Positions 35,901 through 46,386 of a DNA stretch of 64,000 bases are shown in pieces. The DNA is from Sipunculus nudus. Its lineage: Eukaryota > Annelida > Sipuncula > Golfingiida > Sipunculidae. Location: contig CM049316.1 of the NCBI GenBank assembly GCA_026874595.1, forward strand, positions 56,927,676 to 56,991,675. The letters are read 5' to 3'. Each line of letters begins with the position of its first letter. Position 1 is the stretch's first letter. The notes beneath the pieces are model-generated. The model saw only the letters and a program-made list of their open reading frames with translations, was not told the DNA's origin and ran no database searches. The translations under genes were made by a program, and so were the position numbers.

Positions 35901-38208
35901 AGGTTAGGAGTAAGCATTCTTTATCATTTATAATTTAGATGGAAAAGATAAAAATCACCTTTGTCTGCAGTTTCGTCGTTTTTTTAAATGGACGCCGGAG
36001 TGGTTCTGCGCAAGATGTACACATCTTTGCATCACATATGTTAAAAGCCTGGCAAAACTCACATGTAACCTCTTCCTCCGGCAATACTCCAACTGTTACC
36101 TTGATAGACAAACAAAACAGCAGGCTATGTTTTTTTCTGTCCTACTACAGTGTAGGGCATTATAGTATTGATTCTCTTCCATGAACAATTACCACAAAAA
36201 AAATCTTACATGATCTCAACTGTTAGAGACTTCATTATTTTCCTCTGTCTAGATACTCAAGTTTGATCGTTCAACACTTGTAAGTTATAGGAATGTACTT
36301 GCTAAGATGGCGCTGGTCCGGCGGAAATATGGTGGGTGTTTTTAGCAAGTGTATAGAACAAAGATCGCTCCTAACTTGAGAAAAAGTTCTAGTTTCAATT
36401 AAAAAACACTGATTCAAAAATCATTCCTTTCTGTCAAAGGGACGGCAGTAACAACGTCCAATTGCTCCTTGCACTGTTCATATCTTTCAAATTAATGTTT
36501 ATTTAATTAAAACGGTTTAGTGGTCATGTAGGGAAGGCAATGTAAGGTCTCCAATCGTTACTTTGTTGTTGTTTCCAGTGTCAACGGGTGTCGAAAGTCT
36601 TTATATAAACGTTGTAACACCAGTGGCAGCACGGTTGTTAGATTGAAATAATAAATAAACCAGGAGATTTAGCCAGAAAGGTAAAAAAAATTGCAACAGA
36701 ATTTCTGTTTGCACAATGCATTTTCGTAAGGTATGTTGTTTGACATACTAAGAGTCTACCAAAATCAAATCATGGGAAATATGAATATTTTACCTTTTTC
36801 TTATACCAGGAGTCGCTATTTTAAAAAAAATTAGAACTTGACATAAATGATATTACAAATCCTCATTTCCGTTGCCCAAATTCAACCACTGTACTAAAGT
36901 AAGCAAAACTAATGGTATAATGACATTAGATAACGAAAAGTGACAAATTAAATGTATTTTGGATACAAATATGATTTTTAGGTAATTTTTTTCTTCATAA
37001 AATTTATATAAAGCCAAGAAATTATCAAATGTATCCCAGTATAACATACAACAGTATGTGGAGGGATGTAAGGGATAAAAGAGAAGTCTGTAAAATGACC
37101 CTATAAATACGCTATTTTTATGAAGAAAAAATCACCTAAAATTCTCTTTTTTTTTCCAAAAATACATATTTAATTTGGCACCTTTTAGTATCTAATGTTA
37201 TCAATCCAATAGTTTTGCTTACTTTAGCACCTTGGTTGGAACTGTTTTTAATGGAATTAGAATCTGCAATGTCATTTATGTCAAAATCTAATATTTTTAA
37301 AAATAACGACTCCTGGTAGAAGAAAAACGTAAAATTTTCATATTTCCCTACGGTTGATTTTAGTAGACTTTTAGTATGTCAAACTGCATACCTTACGAAA
37401 ATGCATTGTGCAAACAGAAATTCTGTTGGAATTTTTTTACCTTTGGTCTTTATTCTGGCTAAATCCCCTGGCCTCAAAGTAAATTTGCCAGAGACAAGCA
37501 GCAGAGCGTTGATATTTGTTAGCCACCTTAAGCAACTATATACCCTGTTAAAAAAATCAGACCAGTGACGGTTCAATAAACTTTGGCTTCAACTGTCAGC
37601 AGGATGTGGGCAATCCGGACTGTTTGATTTTTTCAATCCCATTTTTCTGAATGTATGTTTTAATCATTCCTGTTACTTTGTGGTTTTTGTATGGTATGAT
37701 ATGGTGTGCGTATTTAAAAGCGTCTTAGAGGCGACCTATTCCTGTCTTTACCTCATTATTATAACACCACGGAATATAATGCTGTGATACATGTTACTAT
37801 TCGTGATATGCATGGCATTTGCCTTTGGCGAACCTGTTCCTGCCTATGTAAATGTCTATATAACTACATTTTACTAGTTAAGTGTATGTTTTTCGTCTTA
37901 CTTCTGTTGATAACTTGTGCTGAGACATCCTTGAGAGTAATAAACTCTCATCTTTAGAACGCCTTTTATTTCGTTCCGAGGGATGGGATGATGTCAACTC
38001 TCTGTTCGCCGTAAATAATGCCGCCGGCCTAAAACAATATATGCGTCTATGTCTGACTTTCTCAGGCAAATTTGCAGGTTGAAGTGAGCCTTACAATATT
38101 TGCTCGATCCACTTTGAGAAAGAAATCGCATTTTGTTAAATAAGAATCTGCCTTCTTAGAGACAGGTTTAGCTATAAATGAATCCGTTTCATCAACCATC
38201 ACGTTTTA

Positions 38209-38271
<63 letters not shown>

Positions 38272-40591
38272 CTCATGGCCACAGAGTCACAGACTCATGT
38301 TGGAAGTATCGTGGGTAGCCAACGGCTGAAGCTTTAGGTCAGAAGTATTAACAGTCGGAACAGGCAAAACTACATGTTTGTTTTGTATATAGTACCCTAT
38401 AAATTTTGTCCAGTTTTAATAATACAACTTCGGTGACACAACAGAACCTAGGTCCCTGGGTTCAGTACCAGTACCAGTTTTTAATCCAACTCATATATGA
38501 ATGAAAACAATCGCATTTTGTGGACCATTAGCTTGGAAAAGCAAAACAATGGGAATGCATCTGTTCATTCAACCAAAGTTTGTGCTTTTATCTTATTAAT
38601 ATAAAATAGGTTTTAGTCTCTGAGCATTTGGAAAAATGGAATTCTATGAAATCCGACCTTTCAAATAATAACGGTATCTGTGACAGTGGTATATTATTTA
38701 TATCGCTCCAAACAAGTAACGTGAACATACCGAAATGCAGGCTGTACCAACATAGAGAGTTCATGCTGCCAGCTGTGAGAACCATGCAGAAAACTGTCCA
38801 GTTCCGCCTTTGCTAGATACAGTTCTGCAGATATTCCGGCGATGTCTTGTTTAACCTCAGGCTTCAGGTCTCGGAAGGACAGACCATACTCATGTTCTAT
38901 CGTATATCCCATCTGGTCCAAAATATCTTGGATTCCCTTAAATGACAGGATACAAATATATATTAATGGGTGATGATATAAAAGGTGGTAATTCACCTGT
39001 TTAAGATATACCTTTTTTTAAGTAAATTGGCTCTTGGCCGCAAGTCCTTCCACTAATTTCCAAATGAACTGCCACTTCCCGATGCTGACTTAAACTATTG
39101 ACCCATGGGTCATGATGCTCATCTGACCAACAGACATTTAAACCTCATATTCACAACAGGAATTTTATCATCTGAAAGCCAAATTGAGATAAACTTCAGA
39201 TGTGATCTTGACCTTTGATCATTCTAACACCACAGTCGACTGTGTTCGGTTAGTCATGGGTCACATGTTCAGACTGAATCCACTCATGATTGGTCTAGAC
39301 AGGTTGTACAAGAGCAGAATAAGATCAAAGTCAAGATCACCGAGAATTTGACTGGAACATTTGATATAGAATATGGAGACAAAATAGAAAATACCACGCT
39401 CACTGGAAATCCTATAGAAAATGAACTATAATTCGGTAAATTTGACCAAGGTAAAGGTCGTCAGTTTTCGAACTCTTCTTAGAACTTGGTCAAAGCAACT
39501 GGTGTGTCAAATTTGAAGAAAAAAAAATATGTTGTGCTTCAAATATTATAGAGCTCATAATAATCATAAAATTCTGCAGTATTGACAAAGAATGATGACA
39601 GTGACAGATGATGGGCTTGAAAACAATATGGGTGCCTTTCCATACACGCGGGTCCCTGCGCGGTTCCCGCACGGGTAAAATCCAACAAGTGTATTATCAC
39701 TGTCCCCTTTTCATACGTGTGGGCCTCCGCATAACAAAATAATAAACACATTACGTTTCAGGAGACTAAATGGAACCCAGGTTGAGAAATTGATACTTTG
39801 CTATAATCAGGAACTGATAAAAATGGCCATGATAAAAAAACATATGAGGTTTCAGGACACTAGATGAAACCCGGATGAGGAACTGGCACCTTGCTGTGAC
39901 TTGAAAATAAGACTATTTTTGTATGCCAAACCAAGCCCCGCGCCAGAGGATCCAAGACACCATTGCAGGTCAGGTCCAGGGAAGAGCGCTCTGTGTTTAT
40001 TTTCCGACTTTACATGATTTTAAACAGTCTTGGGTCCATAGGCAGGGGGATTGTGGGTGGGGGGCGCGGGGGTCAACAGGGGACCTGACCCCCCCCCTTA
40101 GTGAGCCGAAACAACCTTTTTTTAGGGTTTCAAACCAAATTTTGCGACCACGACCCCTCTTTCCCGGACCAGAGGACCTTTGTTTAGGTTTTCTTTTAGT
40201 CTTCCTGGGCGTGACCCTCCCCTTTCCAAAATCCTGGATCCGCCCCTGTTTAAAGATGGATTTTTGGTGCGTTAGGGCGCGGTCTACAAAAGAGTTGCAG
40301 GCTGTCTCAAATACGGTCATGCATAGGGTGTTTTTCTGTGTATATACAGCTTGTGCATGTTTTCTATGCATTTTTTTGCAATCTGACAATATTCTAATTC
40401 TATTCTACATAAATATTAAAAAAAATTATTTTTTAGAGATGTTAGTCATTTCTTTATAAGCAAAATAAAACATCAACATAAATACATTTATACAAGGTGT
40501 TTTCTTTGTTTTCTCTCTATGTGTTTTGTGGTGTGTTTTTAGTTGGTATTTTTATGAGGACGCTAAATACAGGCGCCCTACCTCACAGACC

Positions 40592-40642
<51 letters not shown>

Positions 40643-42706
40643 GTGTATTAAAGATATCAATGGTAATTTATTTTTGGGCTTGCCATGTGCGAGGTCCTAA
40701 GGTCCTGGTCATGAACTTCCATTATTGTGAGATATTTTCAATTAGTGGTTTGTTTGTTGAGTTAAATGATTTGCATGAGGTCGTTCAGTACTGACTTCTC
40801 GTCATTTTTATACGCCCTTCATATCTCGGGAGTATCATGGAATACCCTCCGTCAGTCCGTCCGTCCGTTAACTTTTAGTTTTGACGTGATAACTTACCGG
40901 TCCTTTCAGGGATTTTCACCAAACTCGCCATATCTACTTACTAACATATTATCTCGCTCGCGTTCGATTATCGGCAAAATCCATGCATTTTTAATAAGGT
41001 CATGGGTCACTTTCTACTTTGTGTTGTCGCCGCAATAACTTACAAAAAATATGAAAGGATTTTGATAAAACTCATCAACAGTGTTAATCAATAAAATTTC
41101 TCGCCTAAGTTCAATTTCCAGGAAAATCCATGCATATTTAATGAGGTCAGAGGTCACCGCACTTTGGAGGCACCTTGGTGACTTACAAAAATCCTTTGGA
41201 TTTTAATGAAACTCATTATACATATTTACCAATAGATTTTCTCACCTGAATTACATTCTCATCAAAATTCATGTATATTTAATGAGGTCAGAGGTCACTA
41301 GACAGTCGTATTACGCACGTTTGCGGTGCTCTGGTAAATGTAATTATATTGTTTATCCTTCTGTGTTCTATGTATGGGTTTTAGGTATTATTTTGTGTAT
41401 TTGAGAGTATTATTTCAAATTTGGTGGTTATGTTTTTCTTTATTACAGCGTTTTTGCGTGTTCATCTGTAAGTGTTTCTATTGATTTTGCGTGTTTAATT
41501 TTATTATAGGTATTAATGGCCTGTTTAGTTATGTAATCAGCCAGTAATGGCAAAAAAAAAACAAAAAAAAAACGAAAAAAAAAAAAAAAAGAATCTGGCA
41601 CCACCGGTCTTCAGGAACTGATGAATCTAATCATGATCAATAAACATATGAGGTTTCAGGACACTAGATGCAGTTACAGATGGGAAACTGACACCTTACT
41701 TCAATTTGACAGTTTGAAAATATGGGGAACTAGAAAAGCATTCAGAGAGCGCAGACCGCCGTCAAGGCAGCTCATAACCCCAAAATGAGGGCAGCTTAAG
41801 TCATTTACTTTCTTATAACAACAGGGCCCGGGCCTATTAAAAAAAGGAACAACAATCGTAGCCTTCATGCTGTACGTTGATTTACTGAAATCTCTCAGGG
41901 AAACGGCACGTGCGCGTGGAGTGACGTCATTTTCCTCTATGACGTCACGATTCGCACTCCAAATATGGCAATATCGTCACCTGCTACGTCCCTGTGTAAA
42001 CAAATATGCAATAGACACCCCCTATCCCCATATAAAACACTAGAGCGCATTCCGGGGTTATTTAGGCATGGATCGCCCGAAAATTTAATCAATTGTTCCT
42101 TGTACCATTGCCGAGCTGTCCTGAAAATTTCACCAACAGAATTTGTTGTGTTTTCGTGCTTACCAGACAAACAGATTACCAGAGATTACAAGTCAAACAG
42201 CCGCTACCAAAAACATAACCCTCGACGCTAGGCTTGGCGGAGGTAAAAATGCAGGAAAAATACCAAAAAAAATATTGGCGCCACCAGTCTTCAGGAACTC
42301 ATAAAACTATAGTCAAGATCAATATTCAAGGCAAGATGGACATAGAATGATCGCTATAGCTTAGATGACTTTCAGTCAGCTGAGCTAAACACGTAGACGG
42401 ACAATCCCACACACAAACATCGATAAACCCTTCGACATGAGGATGGCTTGACATAACTTAAGGTAAATATGTAGCGCATATGTTATTTCTGTGATAGTCG
42501 TATGCTCACCTTGATACATCGGATGTCGACTTTGGATTCTGGATCTTCATATCTAAATGTGCGCCACGTCTCTAATCTTTGGTCTTCTGGTTTCAGAAGA
42601 TTAGCCCCGCATTTGTAAACTCTGTCCAAGACACTATGTAGTCTCTGTCCCCAGTCAGGGCTCTGTTTTATGTATAATTTGCATTTTTACTTGTCTTCAT
42701 TTAAGG

Positions 42707-42770
<64 letters not shown>

Positions 42771-43523
42771 GCAAGCAATTCTATTTCACTTGTAAAGGCC
42801 AAAGTTGTTTTTAAGTTTCATTGGTACAAAAATCTTATGCCATCCGTGGCTTGTTGGGTGAATCTTGAGTTACCTAAAAAATCAGAATGTATAAATCCGA
42901 TGAATTAATCACTGGAAGTTATAGCCTTATAAGTTAAATCATCATTATATAATAAAAAGATATTGCCTTTGCATTCACTGTAATTAATCGTGTGAAGTCA
43001 ATCCATCTATACTTCTCTGCTGGACTGATAGGAAGTTGTAAGAAACGATCGGCAGTGTCAGGTGAAGAGCGAAGCCACAACCTTCCTGATGTCTCAGTCC
43101 TGATGTCTTCAAGGTCCTTAAACATTGTTGAAACGTCCTTTGATTTTCAAATGTTCTGCTCATTGTAATATATACATATGTTTATTGAAAACAAAATGGA
43201 ATGGTTGTATCTTTTTCCCTTTCACAGTTACTTTTCCAAACCTGTTTGCAGCCTCACCATATGTTCTGTCTACATTCCGGGATTTATTTATTTATTACAT
43301 CCGTAAATATACAAACATACTGTTTGTTAATCACATGTAACTGTAAATTCATATTCATAGCAAATGTACGCTAAAGAATCTTATTTCTTAATCGTACATA
43401 TAACATACCGATATTCACATATCACATATTTGTTTATTCTTCATTTCAAAAGATCTGTTATCTTTAAAAATGATTAGGATGTACCTGTTTTGCCGACCCT
43501 CGTTGACTGCTGGACAAACTCAT
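25773..43523 (-). CDS. RNF31: RNF31/HOIP-like paralogue B: PUB-NZFx4-RING2(dead)-LDD
   Basis: Fifteen exons assemble in phase into 2199 nt (732 residues plus TGA): 43485-43523, 42967-43116, 42510-42662, 38731-38936, 37902-38028, 35959-36099, 33782-34027, 33118-33399, 32677-32958, 27678-27735, 27195-27307, 26876-26986, 26231-26343, 25941-26088, 25773-25802. PUB is residues 14-182. NZF fingers start at residues 238, 285, 380 and 474. The RING2-like module is 563-620 and the LDD-like tail 621-732. HOIP uses RING2 plus LDD to form linear ubiquitin; here the catalytic Cys position is Phe577 and no UBA, RING1 or IBR exon lies in the 4.9-kb intron between exons 9 and 10. At 732 residues it is shorter than human HOIP (1072). 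It is probably a ubiquitin/PIM-binding pseudo-ligase rather than an active E3 (inference). Two introns use GC donors. Confidence 0.82.
25941..26088 (-). CDS. RNF31: Copy B exon 14, LDD C-terminal helix (GC donor)
   Basis: 148 nt. HPYSEYLIKIVRANGFDPAL matches the HYKEYL...LDPATL segment of the human LDD. Donor GAG|gcaagt is a textbook GC donor, the second in this gene. Confidence 0.87.
26231..26343 (-). CDS. RNF31: Copy B exon 13, LDD middle
   Basis: 113 nt, phase 0 in, phase 2 out (TG|gtaagt, completing a Cys codon with exon 14). KNNIECMGFLEWLEKEDELR follows the HOIP order of D-N-N-V-M-F then a Gly/Cys zinc segment. The joined ETHLC-HPYSEYL corresponds to the human GLC-x2-HYKEYL segment. Confidence 0.82.
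26455..26505. repeat. TA microsatellite in intron 12 of copy B
   Basis: About 25 TA units just upstream (transcript sense) of exon 13. Confidence 0.9.
26876..26986 (-). CDS. RNF31: Copy B exon 12, RING2 end / LDD start
   Basis: 37 codons. HCHHPRDCIFYVGK matches the HHPRDCLFYL landmark of human HOIP where RING2 runs into the LDD. Its acceptor is preceded by a long TA microsatellite instead of a pyrimidine tract. Donor AAA|gtaagt. Confidence 0.9.
26993..27032. repeat. TA microsatellite at the 3' splice site of copy B exon 12
   Basis: About 20 TA units ending a few bases before the CACCAG acceptor, occupying the pyrimidine-tract position. Confidence 0.9.
27195..27307 (-). CDS. RNF31: Copy B exon 11, RING2 module without catalytic Cys
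   Basis: 113 nt. CPKC, then 15 residues, CFSC, then SFEF, CDGC: the same spacing as HOIP RING2. The G-G-C catalytic motif of HOIP (Cys885 in human) aligns with G575-A576-F577, and the His two residues later is Gln579. Zinc-ligand cysteines are kept. Cys570 is seven residues away and is not at the catalytic position. Confidence 0.88.
27678..27735 (-). CDS. RNF31: Copy B exon 10, short linker before RING2
   Basis: 58 nt (19 codons plus 1), acceptor ctcgacag|TTA, donor CAT|gtatgt. An exon of identical length and phase exists in pseudogene C (52605-52662), which is what makes this small exon credible. It sits where HOIP links IBR to RING2. Confidence 0.75.
27930..28120 (+). repeat. Helitron-like 5' fragment in a copy B intron
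   Basis: ACCCATGGGCCATGACGCCC head and a degenerate internal unit; no tail. Confidence 0.5.
28121..29730. other. Copy B intron 9, no exon recognised
   Basis: Searched on the minus strand for RING1, IBR or UBA coding text (paired CxxC); none found. Contains poly-T runs and a CpG-richer stretch at 28200-28460 of unknown nature. Confidence 0.45.
29737..29812. repeat. Short inverted repeat (hairpin)
   Basis: AAGAGTGACGCCTT and AAGGCGTCACTCTT arms around a ~45-base loop; could fold into a stem or be a tiny MITE. Confidence 0.6.
29862..29900. repeat. TA microsatellite
   Basis: About 19 TA units. Confidence 0.9.
30370..30915 (+). mobile_element. Helitron-like element (short)
   Basis: Internal units with a perfect AGGTCAnnnTGACCT at 30478-30492, an ACGAACGACGGAC microsatellite, and the tail hairpin GCTAGAGCTCAT...AGATGAGCTAAAA near 30915. 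Confidence 0.6.
31000..32610 (+). repeat. Diverged Helitron-like text ending at 32603
   Basis: Fragments with ATAACTCGTGGATATAGGTC and TACGATTTGTGCCCTGTTAC, a degenerate microsatellite and the tail CTTTCAGTCAGCTTAGCCAA. Part of the tail was captured by the exon duplication next to it. Confidence 0.5.
32677..32958 (-). CDS. RNF31: Copy B exon 9, NZF zinc finger 4 (tandem-duplicated exon, downstream copy)
   Basis: Open, same length as exon 8 and same splice sites (alternative acceptor at 32991). The finger is identical in protein sequence; the seven residue differences all lie outside it. Both copies are phase 0-0, so either or both can be included without a frameshift. Confidence 0.87.
33118..33399 (-). 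CDS. RNF31: Copy B exon 8, NZF zinc finger 3 (tandem-duplicated exon, upstream copy)
   Basis: 94 codons with CPLCTFINPTTTNICLMC and the canonical T-F ubiquitin pair. Ends GGG|gtataa in phase 0. An alternative in-phase acceptor would extend the exon to 33432 (105 codons). It is about 96 percent identical to exon 9, 441 bp away; see the repeat entry. Confidence 0.87.
33782..34027 (-). CDS. RNF31: Copy B exon 7, NZF zinc finger 2
   Basis: 82 codons between tttataag|AAC and GAG|gtaaaa. CPDCTSINPVTTNICPMC has T-S in place of T-F. An acidic tail follows, similar to the tails of exons 8 and 9, so all three probably came from one exon. Confidence 0.88.
34040..35950. other. Copy B intron 6, no certain exon
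   Basis: A minus-strand open stretch at 35280-35400 has a usable donor but no acceptor that keeps phase 0, so it was not included. A 125-codon plus-strand ORF at 34154-34531 has no recognisable feature. Confidence 0.4.
35959..36099 (-). CDS. RNF31: Copy B exon 6, NZF zinc finger 1
   Basis: 47 codons with CEFCQAFNICDAKMCTSC; Q-A replaces the T-F ubiquitin-contact pair, so this finger may not bind ubiquitin the usual way. The following CAEPL sequence is shared with copy A exon 6, showing the two are orthologous positions. Confidence 0.87.
36659..37472. repeat. ~800-bp foldback (long inverted repeat) in copy B intron 5
   Basis: Arms of about 345 bp (36659-37010 and 37106-37472) around a ~95-base loop. 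Matching landmarks: TTTGCACAATGCATTTTCGT on the left and ACGAAAATGCATTGTGCAAA on the right; GACATAAATGATATTA and its complement. Arms are diverged by scattered changes. Confidence 0.85.
37902..38028 (-). CDS. RNF31: Copy B exon 5, basic linker
   Basis: 127 nt completing the split Arg codon, ending GAA|gtaaga in phase 0. Lys/Arg/Ser-rich with no domain. Positional equivalent of copy A exon 5 (106 nt), but 21 nt longer. Confidence 0.78.
38212..38268. repeat. TA microsatellite in copy B intron 4
   Basis: About 28 TA units. Confidence 0.9.
38731..38936 (-). CDS. RNF31: Copy B exon 4, PUB C-terminal part
   Basis: 206 nt, phase 0 in and phase 2 out (CG|gtatgt). Contains ILDQMGY, EYGLSF and ELYLAKAELDSFL, the closest of the two copies to human HOIP here (GYT, GLSF and the L-x-x-x-x-E-L helix). 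Confidence 0.92.
39095..39625 (+). repeat. Helitron-like 5' part
   Basis: TGACCCATGGGTCATGATGC head; the following ~500 bp match 23.2-24.3 kb and 50.1-50.7 kb (TTTTATCATCTGAAA, GTTGTACAAGAG, GATGACAGTGACAGATGATG). Confidence 0.65.
40043..40248. mobile_element. hAT-like MITE, left end worn
   Basis: Right end CTGGATCCGCCCCTG and inside AACCTTTTTTTAGGGTTTCA are shared with the copy at 44351-44549. No target-site duplication seen. Confidence 0.6.
40593..40638. repeat. GT microsatellite
   Basis: About 23 GT units. Confidence 0.9.
40800..41335 (-). repeat. Helitron-like element, minus orientation, ~130-bp units
   Basis: GTCAGTCCGTCCGTCCGTTAAC (microsatellite in reverse sense) at 40851, then three units with AATCCATGCATATTTAATGA and GGTCAGAGGTCAC. 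Confidence 0.55.
41336..42390. other. Copy B intron 3: mixed repeats, unassigned ORFs
   Basis: A-rich run at 41551-41590, two GGCGCCACCAG-type fragments (about 41595 and 42276), and overlapping ORFs of 77 and 88 codons at 41937-42231 with no recognised domain. Probably repeat-derived. Confidence 0.35.
42510..42662 (-). CDS. RNF31: Copy B exon 3, PUB core
   Basis: 51 codons, acceptor aaacag|AGC, donor AAG|gtgagc. SPDWGQRL and YKCGANLLKPE match the HOIP PUB pocket region. Equivalents of human Y82, N85, K99, N102 are C, N, R, D. Confidence 0.9.
42711..42768. repeat. TA microsatellite in copy B intron 2
   Basis: About 29 TA units. Confidence 0.9.
42967..43116 (-). CDS. RNF31: Copy B exon 2, PUB N-terminal part (GC donor)
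   Basis: 50 codons from gtttaag|GAC to AAG|gcaata. The donor is GC, not GT; the border is supported because the exon has the same 150-nt length as copy A exon 2. LPISPAEKYRWIDFTRLI matches the HOIP segment directly. Confidence 0.85.
43485..43523 (-). CDS. RNF31: Copy B exon 1 (start codon, 13 codons)
   Basis: Reads MSLSSSQRGSAKQ and ends CAG|gtacat in phase 0. A TA microsatellite (43616-43693) lies about 90 bp upstream, so the 5' UTR or promoter is very AT-rich. Confidence 0.72.
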
Positions 43524-43610
43524 CTTGGTCAAGCAGATTTGAGATTTATTGTTTTTTTTTCGGATCCCGAACTATATTCGCGGTTCCTGTTTCACAACCG
43601 CAACACCTAA

Positions 43611-43615
<5 letters not shown>

Positions 43616-43696
<81 letters not shown>

Positions 43697-43733
43697 TGTA
43701 ACATTTAACATTAATATTTATTATATATATATA
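43616..43733. repeat. TA microsatellites upstream of copy B start
   Basis: Long TA run at 43616-43693 and a short one just after, in the presumed promoter. Confidence 0.9.
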
Positions 43734-44198
43734 TATATTTAATATTTAACATTAATATTTATTTTATGTGTGATGCAATATGTATCATGGAAATGGTTAA
43801 TAATGTATTAATATTACAACCTTTGAGCCGGGAGACGGGGGTGGCGGGGGGAGGGGGGATGTAAAATCCCCCCTTATTATTTAACATTTTTGACCTAATA
43901 AGCGCACCGAGGCTAAACTAAAGGAATTTCAAACCAGTAGAGAGTGCTCCTACCCAGGAAGTACAAATATGTATAAACTTATCGTGGACTTAAATGAATG
44001 ACCATCCCAGTGATGTCGTGCAAGGCAGGCGATGTCATATTCGAATCGTGTGGTTATCATCTTTTTTTTTCGAAAAAGAATATATGACCGATATGGTCAA
44101 TATGTATCATTATCTTTGAATGTTGCTAGTAAAATGTCATAACACACAGGAGGGGCGCTTATAAGCACCACTTATTATTATTATAAATATTATTGTTG

Positions 44199-44200
<2 letters not shown>

Positions 44201-44241
<41 letters not shown>
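44201..44241. repeat. GA microsatellite
   Basis: About 20 GA units. Confidence 0.9.
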
Positions 44242-44244
<3 letters not shown>

Positions 44245-44350
44245 CACGATTAAAATAATGGTGATGATCTTGATCATTGTTGAGGGGACGTATCAATATA
44301 TCCATTATAAAAGCAGATATGCATCAAGCAAAATGTTTGGTTACAAAGAG

Positions 44351-44549
44351 CAGTGGCGGATCGAGAAGGGAATCCAGGGGGTCCGGACTCCCTCCTTTTT
44401 GAGCAAAAAAAAACAACCTTTTTTTAGGGTTTCAAACCAAATTTTGCTACCTAGACCCCTCCTTCCAGGACCAGAGGACATTTTTATAGGTGTTCTTTAG
44501 TCATCATGGGTTGGACCCTCCCCTTAACAATATTCTGGATCCGCCCCTG
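44351..44549. mobile_element. hAT-like MITE, both ends present
   Basis: 199 bp between CAGTGGCGGATCGAGAA and TTCTGGATCCGCCCCTG, inverted to each other. No 8-bp duplication is obvious. The third complete copy is at 53188-53507. Confidence 0.65.
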
Positions 44550-45440
44550 AGGAGGTCTCCACCTAAATAAGTTTTACTGAGAACGACTAATACAGTTGAC
44601 ATCAAATGAGCCTAATGCACTCTATTACAAAATTATCCAGGCTAATAATTGCTGATATATTTGATTTAGCCATGTGATGTGCATTATGGGACTGAAACTG
44701 TATTTTTGCATCCTGGGCGTTGCCATTGTAAATTATGTAGAAAGGGATTGATTGAAACAAAGATAATCAATTAACTATATTAATTTTACCTGAATCGTAC
44801 AAATTAACATTTTAACTACTCGGGTGGTGGAGTATGGAAGTGGTTTGAAGTTGAGGAAAACCGGAGGAACCACCGACCTTGGACGAGCCACTACAACCCC
44901 CCATCACAGCCAGGAGAGCCGGTCATTTAAAACATCGACTGTCCAAGCTGAAACGTTATGAAAATTTAGGCTGCTACCTGGGATATCTGTTATATCCTGG
45001 GATATCGGTGCTGTTTTCAGTATTCAGCTTGTAGCTATATTTGCCAGGTTTTGTATTCGGTCGAAACAAGAGGAGGCCATGCGCTCTCAGTAAATCCGTC
45101 CCTGCACGTTATATATGATTGCTTACCATGATTTATGGGGAAATACTTGAGTATTATACAAACAAGGGGCCTGTGATTCACAGCGTTCAGCTGAAATAAT
45201 TATGAGAATATTTTTTATAAAAACCTAATATATGGAAATGTGGCAAAAGTTAGCCTCCCATGATTACATATTTGTATTGGTATCTGAACTGACTGTAAAT
45301 GCATTTAAATTATAAAAAAGGAAGAATGAGGAGCCGGTTGTTCAAAGAATAATAATACACATTGATTTTATTAACTGAAATAAGAGGGCGTTAAAAAATA
45401 ATCAAAACTTTTAATTTTTAAAATCAGAACAAGTTTATAG
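44550..45440. other. Intergenic, nothing recognised
   Basis: No ORF or known repeat of this window. Confidence 0.35.
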
Positions 45441-45449
45441 ATATCCATT

Positions 45450-46386
45450 TTTCATTCCAAACTGGAGCATTTGGAAACAAATATGTGGACAGATGGCCTC
45501 TGTGATCTTAACCTTTGACCTTGTGACCCCAAAATCAATAATTTTTTCATTGCTATTGGCAGGTTAGCAAAATGTGGAAGATGGAGGGTTAGGGATAAAA
45601 GGTTAGGTTTAAAATGCATCCACAATCTTTTTTAAAGAATTGGATCCTATGACCTTTACCATTTACCTCATGACCCCAAAATCAAAGGGTTCTTACTTCA
45701 GGGATGGGTTATATATTAGAAAAGTTTGAGACCAATATTTCAATCCAACCTGGAGTTATCATCTGGAAACATATTTGCATAGATGACCCCTGTGACCTTG
45801 ACCTTTGATCTCATGACAAAGAAGTTAAGGTTGATCTCCTATTTGCAGGTCAACTATATTTGCTGGATGGAAGGTTTTGGATGAAAAGTTTCGCTTAAAA
45901 TGCATCCAAAATCTTTTCAAATAAGTGGGTTCTGTGACCTTGACCTTTGTCCTACCTCATAACCAAAAAATCAACTGCTGTCCTTTAACGGTCTCAATAA
46001 CAGAAAAAATCGTAAAAATGAGAAAAAATGCAAGTGGCGCCACCAGTTATCGGAAATTGGCAAACCTTGTCATGGTCAATATTCAAGGCAAGATTCAGGG
46101 CAATCCTTGCATTAATTTTCAAGATACTTAAAGTTTTTTTTAATTATTTGGCGGGTCCTTACAAGCCCCATTGCTCAGAGGATATAGGCCACAGTGACCT
46201 AGTTTCAGGTTTCCAAGGAGATTTATCTTGACCTCCCTGGATATTTAGTTACAGGTTTCTAGGTCCGACGGTGTCTAAACGTGCCAGTCTAATAAACAGA
46301 CAGGCAGACGGACAGGCAGACAGAGTGAGACAGACAGACAAACGGACGGACGGACGAGGGACGCTGACAAATCACTATAGCTCAGT
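45450..46386 (+). mobile_element. Helitron-like element, left part (split by the LINE)
   Basis: ~155-bp units like those at 18.9-19.7 kb (TGTGACCTTGACCTTTGA), then AGTGGCGCCACCAG at 46034, an ACGG/ACAG microsatellite at 46298-46360, and the tail CACTATAGCTCAGT, broken at 46386. The rest of the tail (TGACTAACAGTCAGC, AGACCTAAAAA) is at 47511-47535. Confidence 0.7.

Noticed and set aside
39923-40459. 178-codon plus ORF and overlapping 130-codon minus ORF
   Set aside because: Both cross the hAT-like MITE at 40043-40248; no known domain.
41937-42231. Overlapping ORFs of 77 and 88 codons
   Set aside because: Some splice-like signals (TTTTCAG) but no recognised domain and no phase link to copy B; left unassigned.
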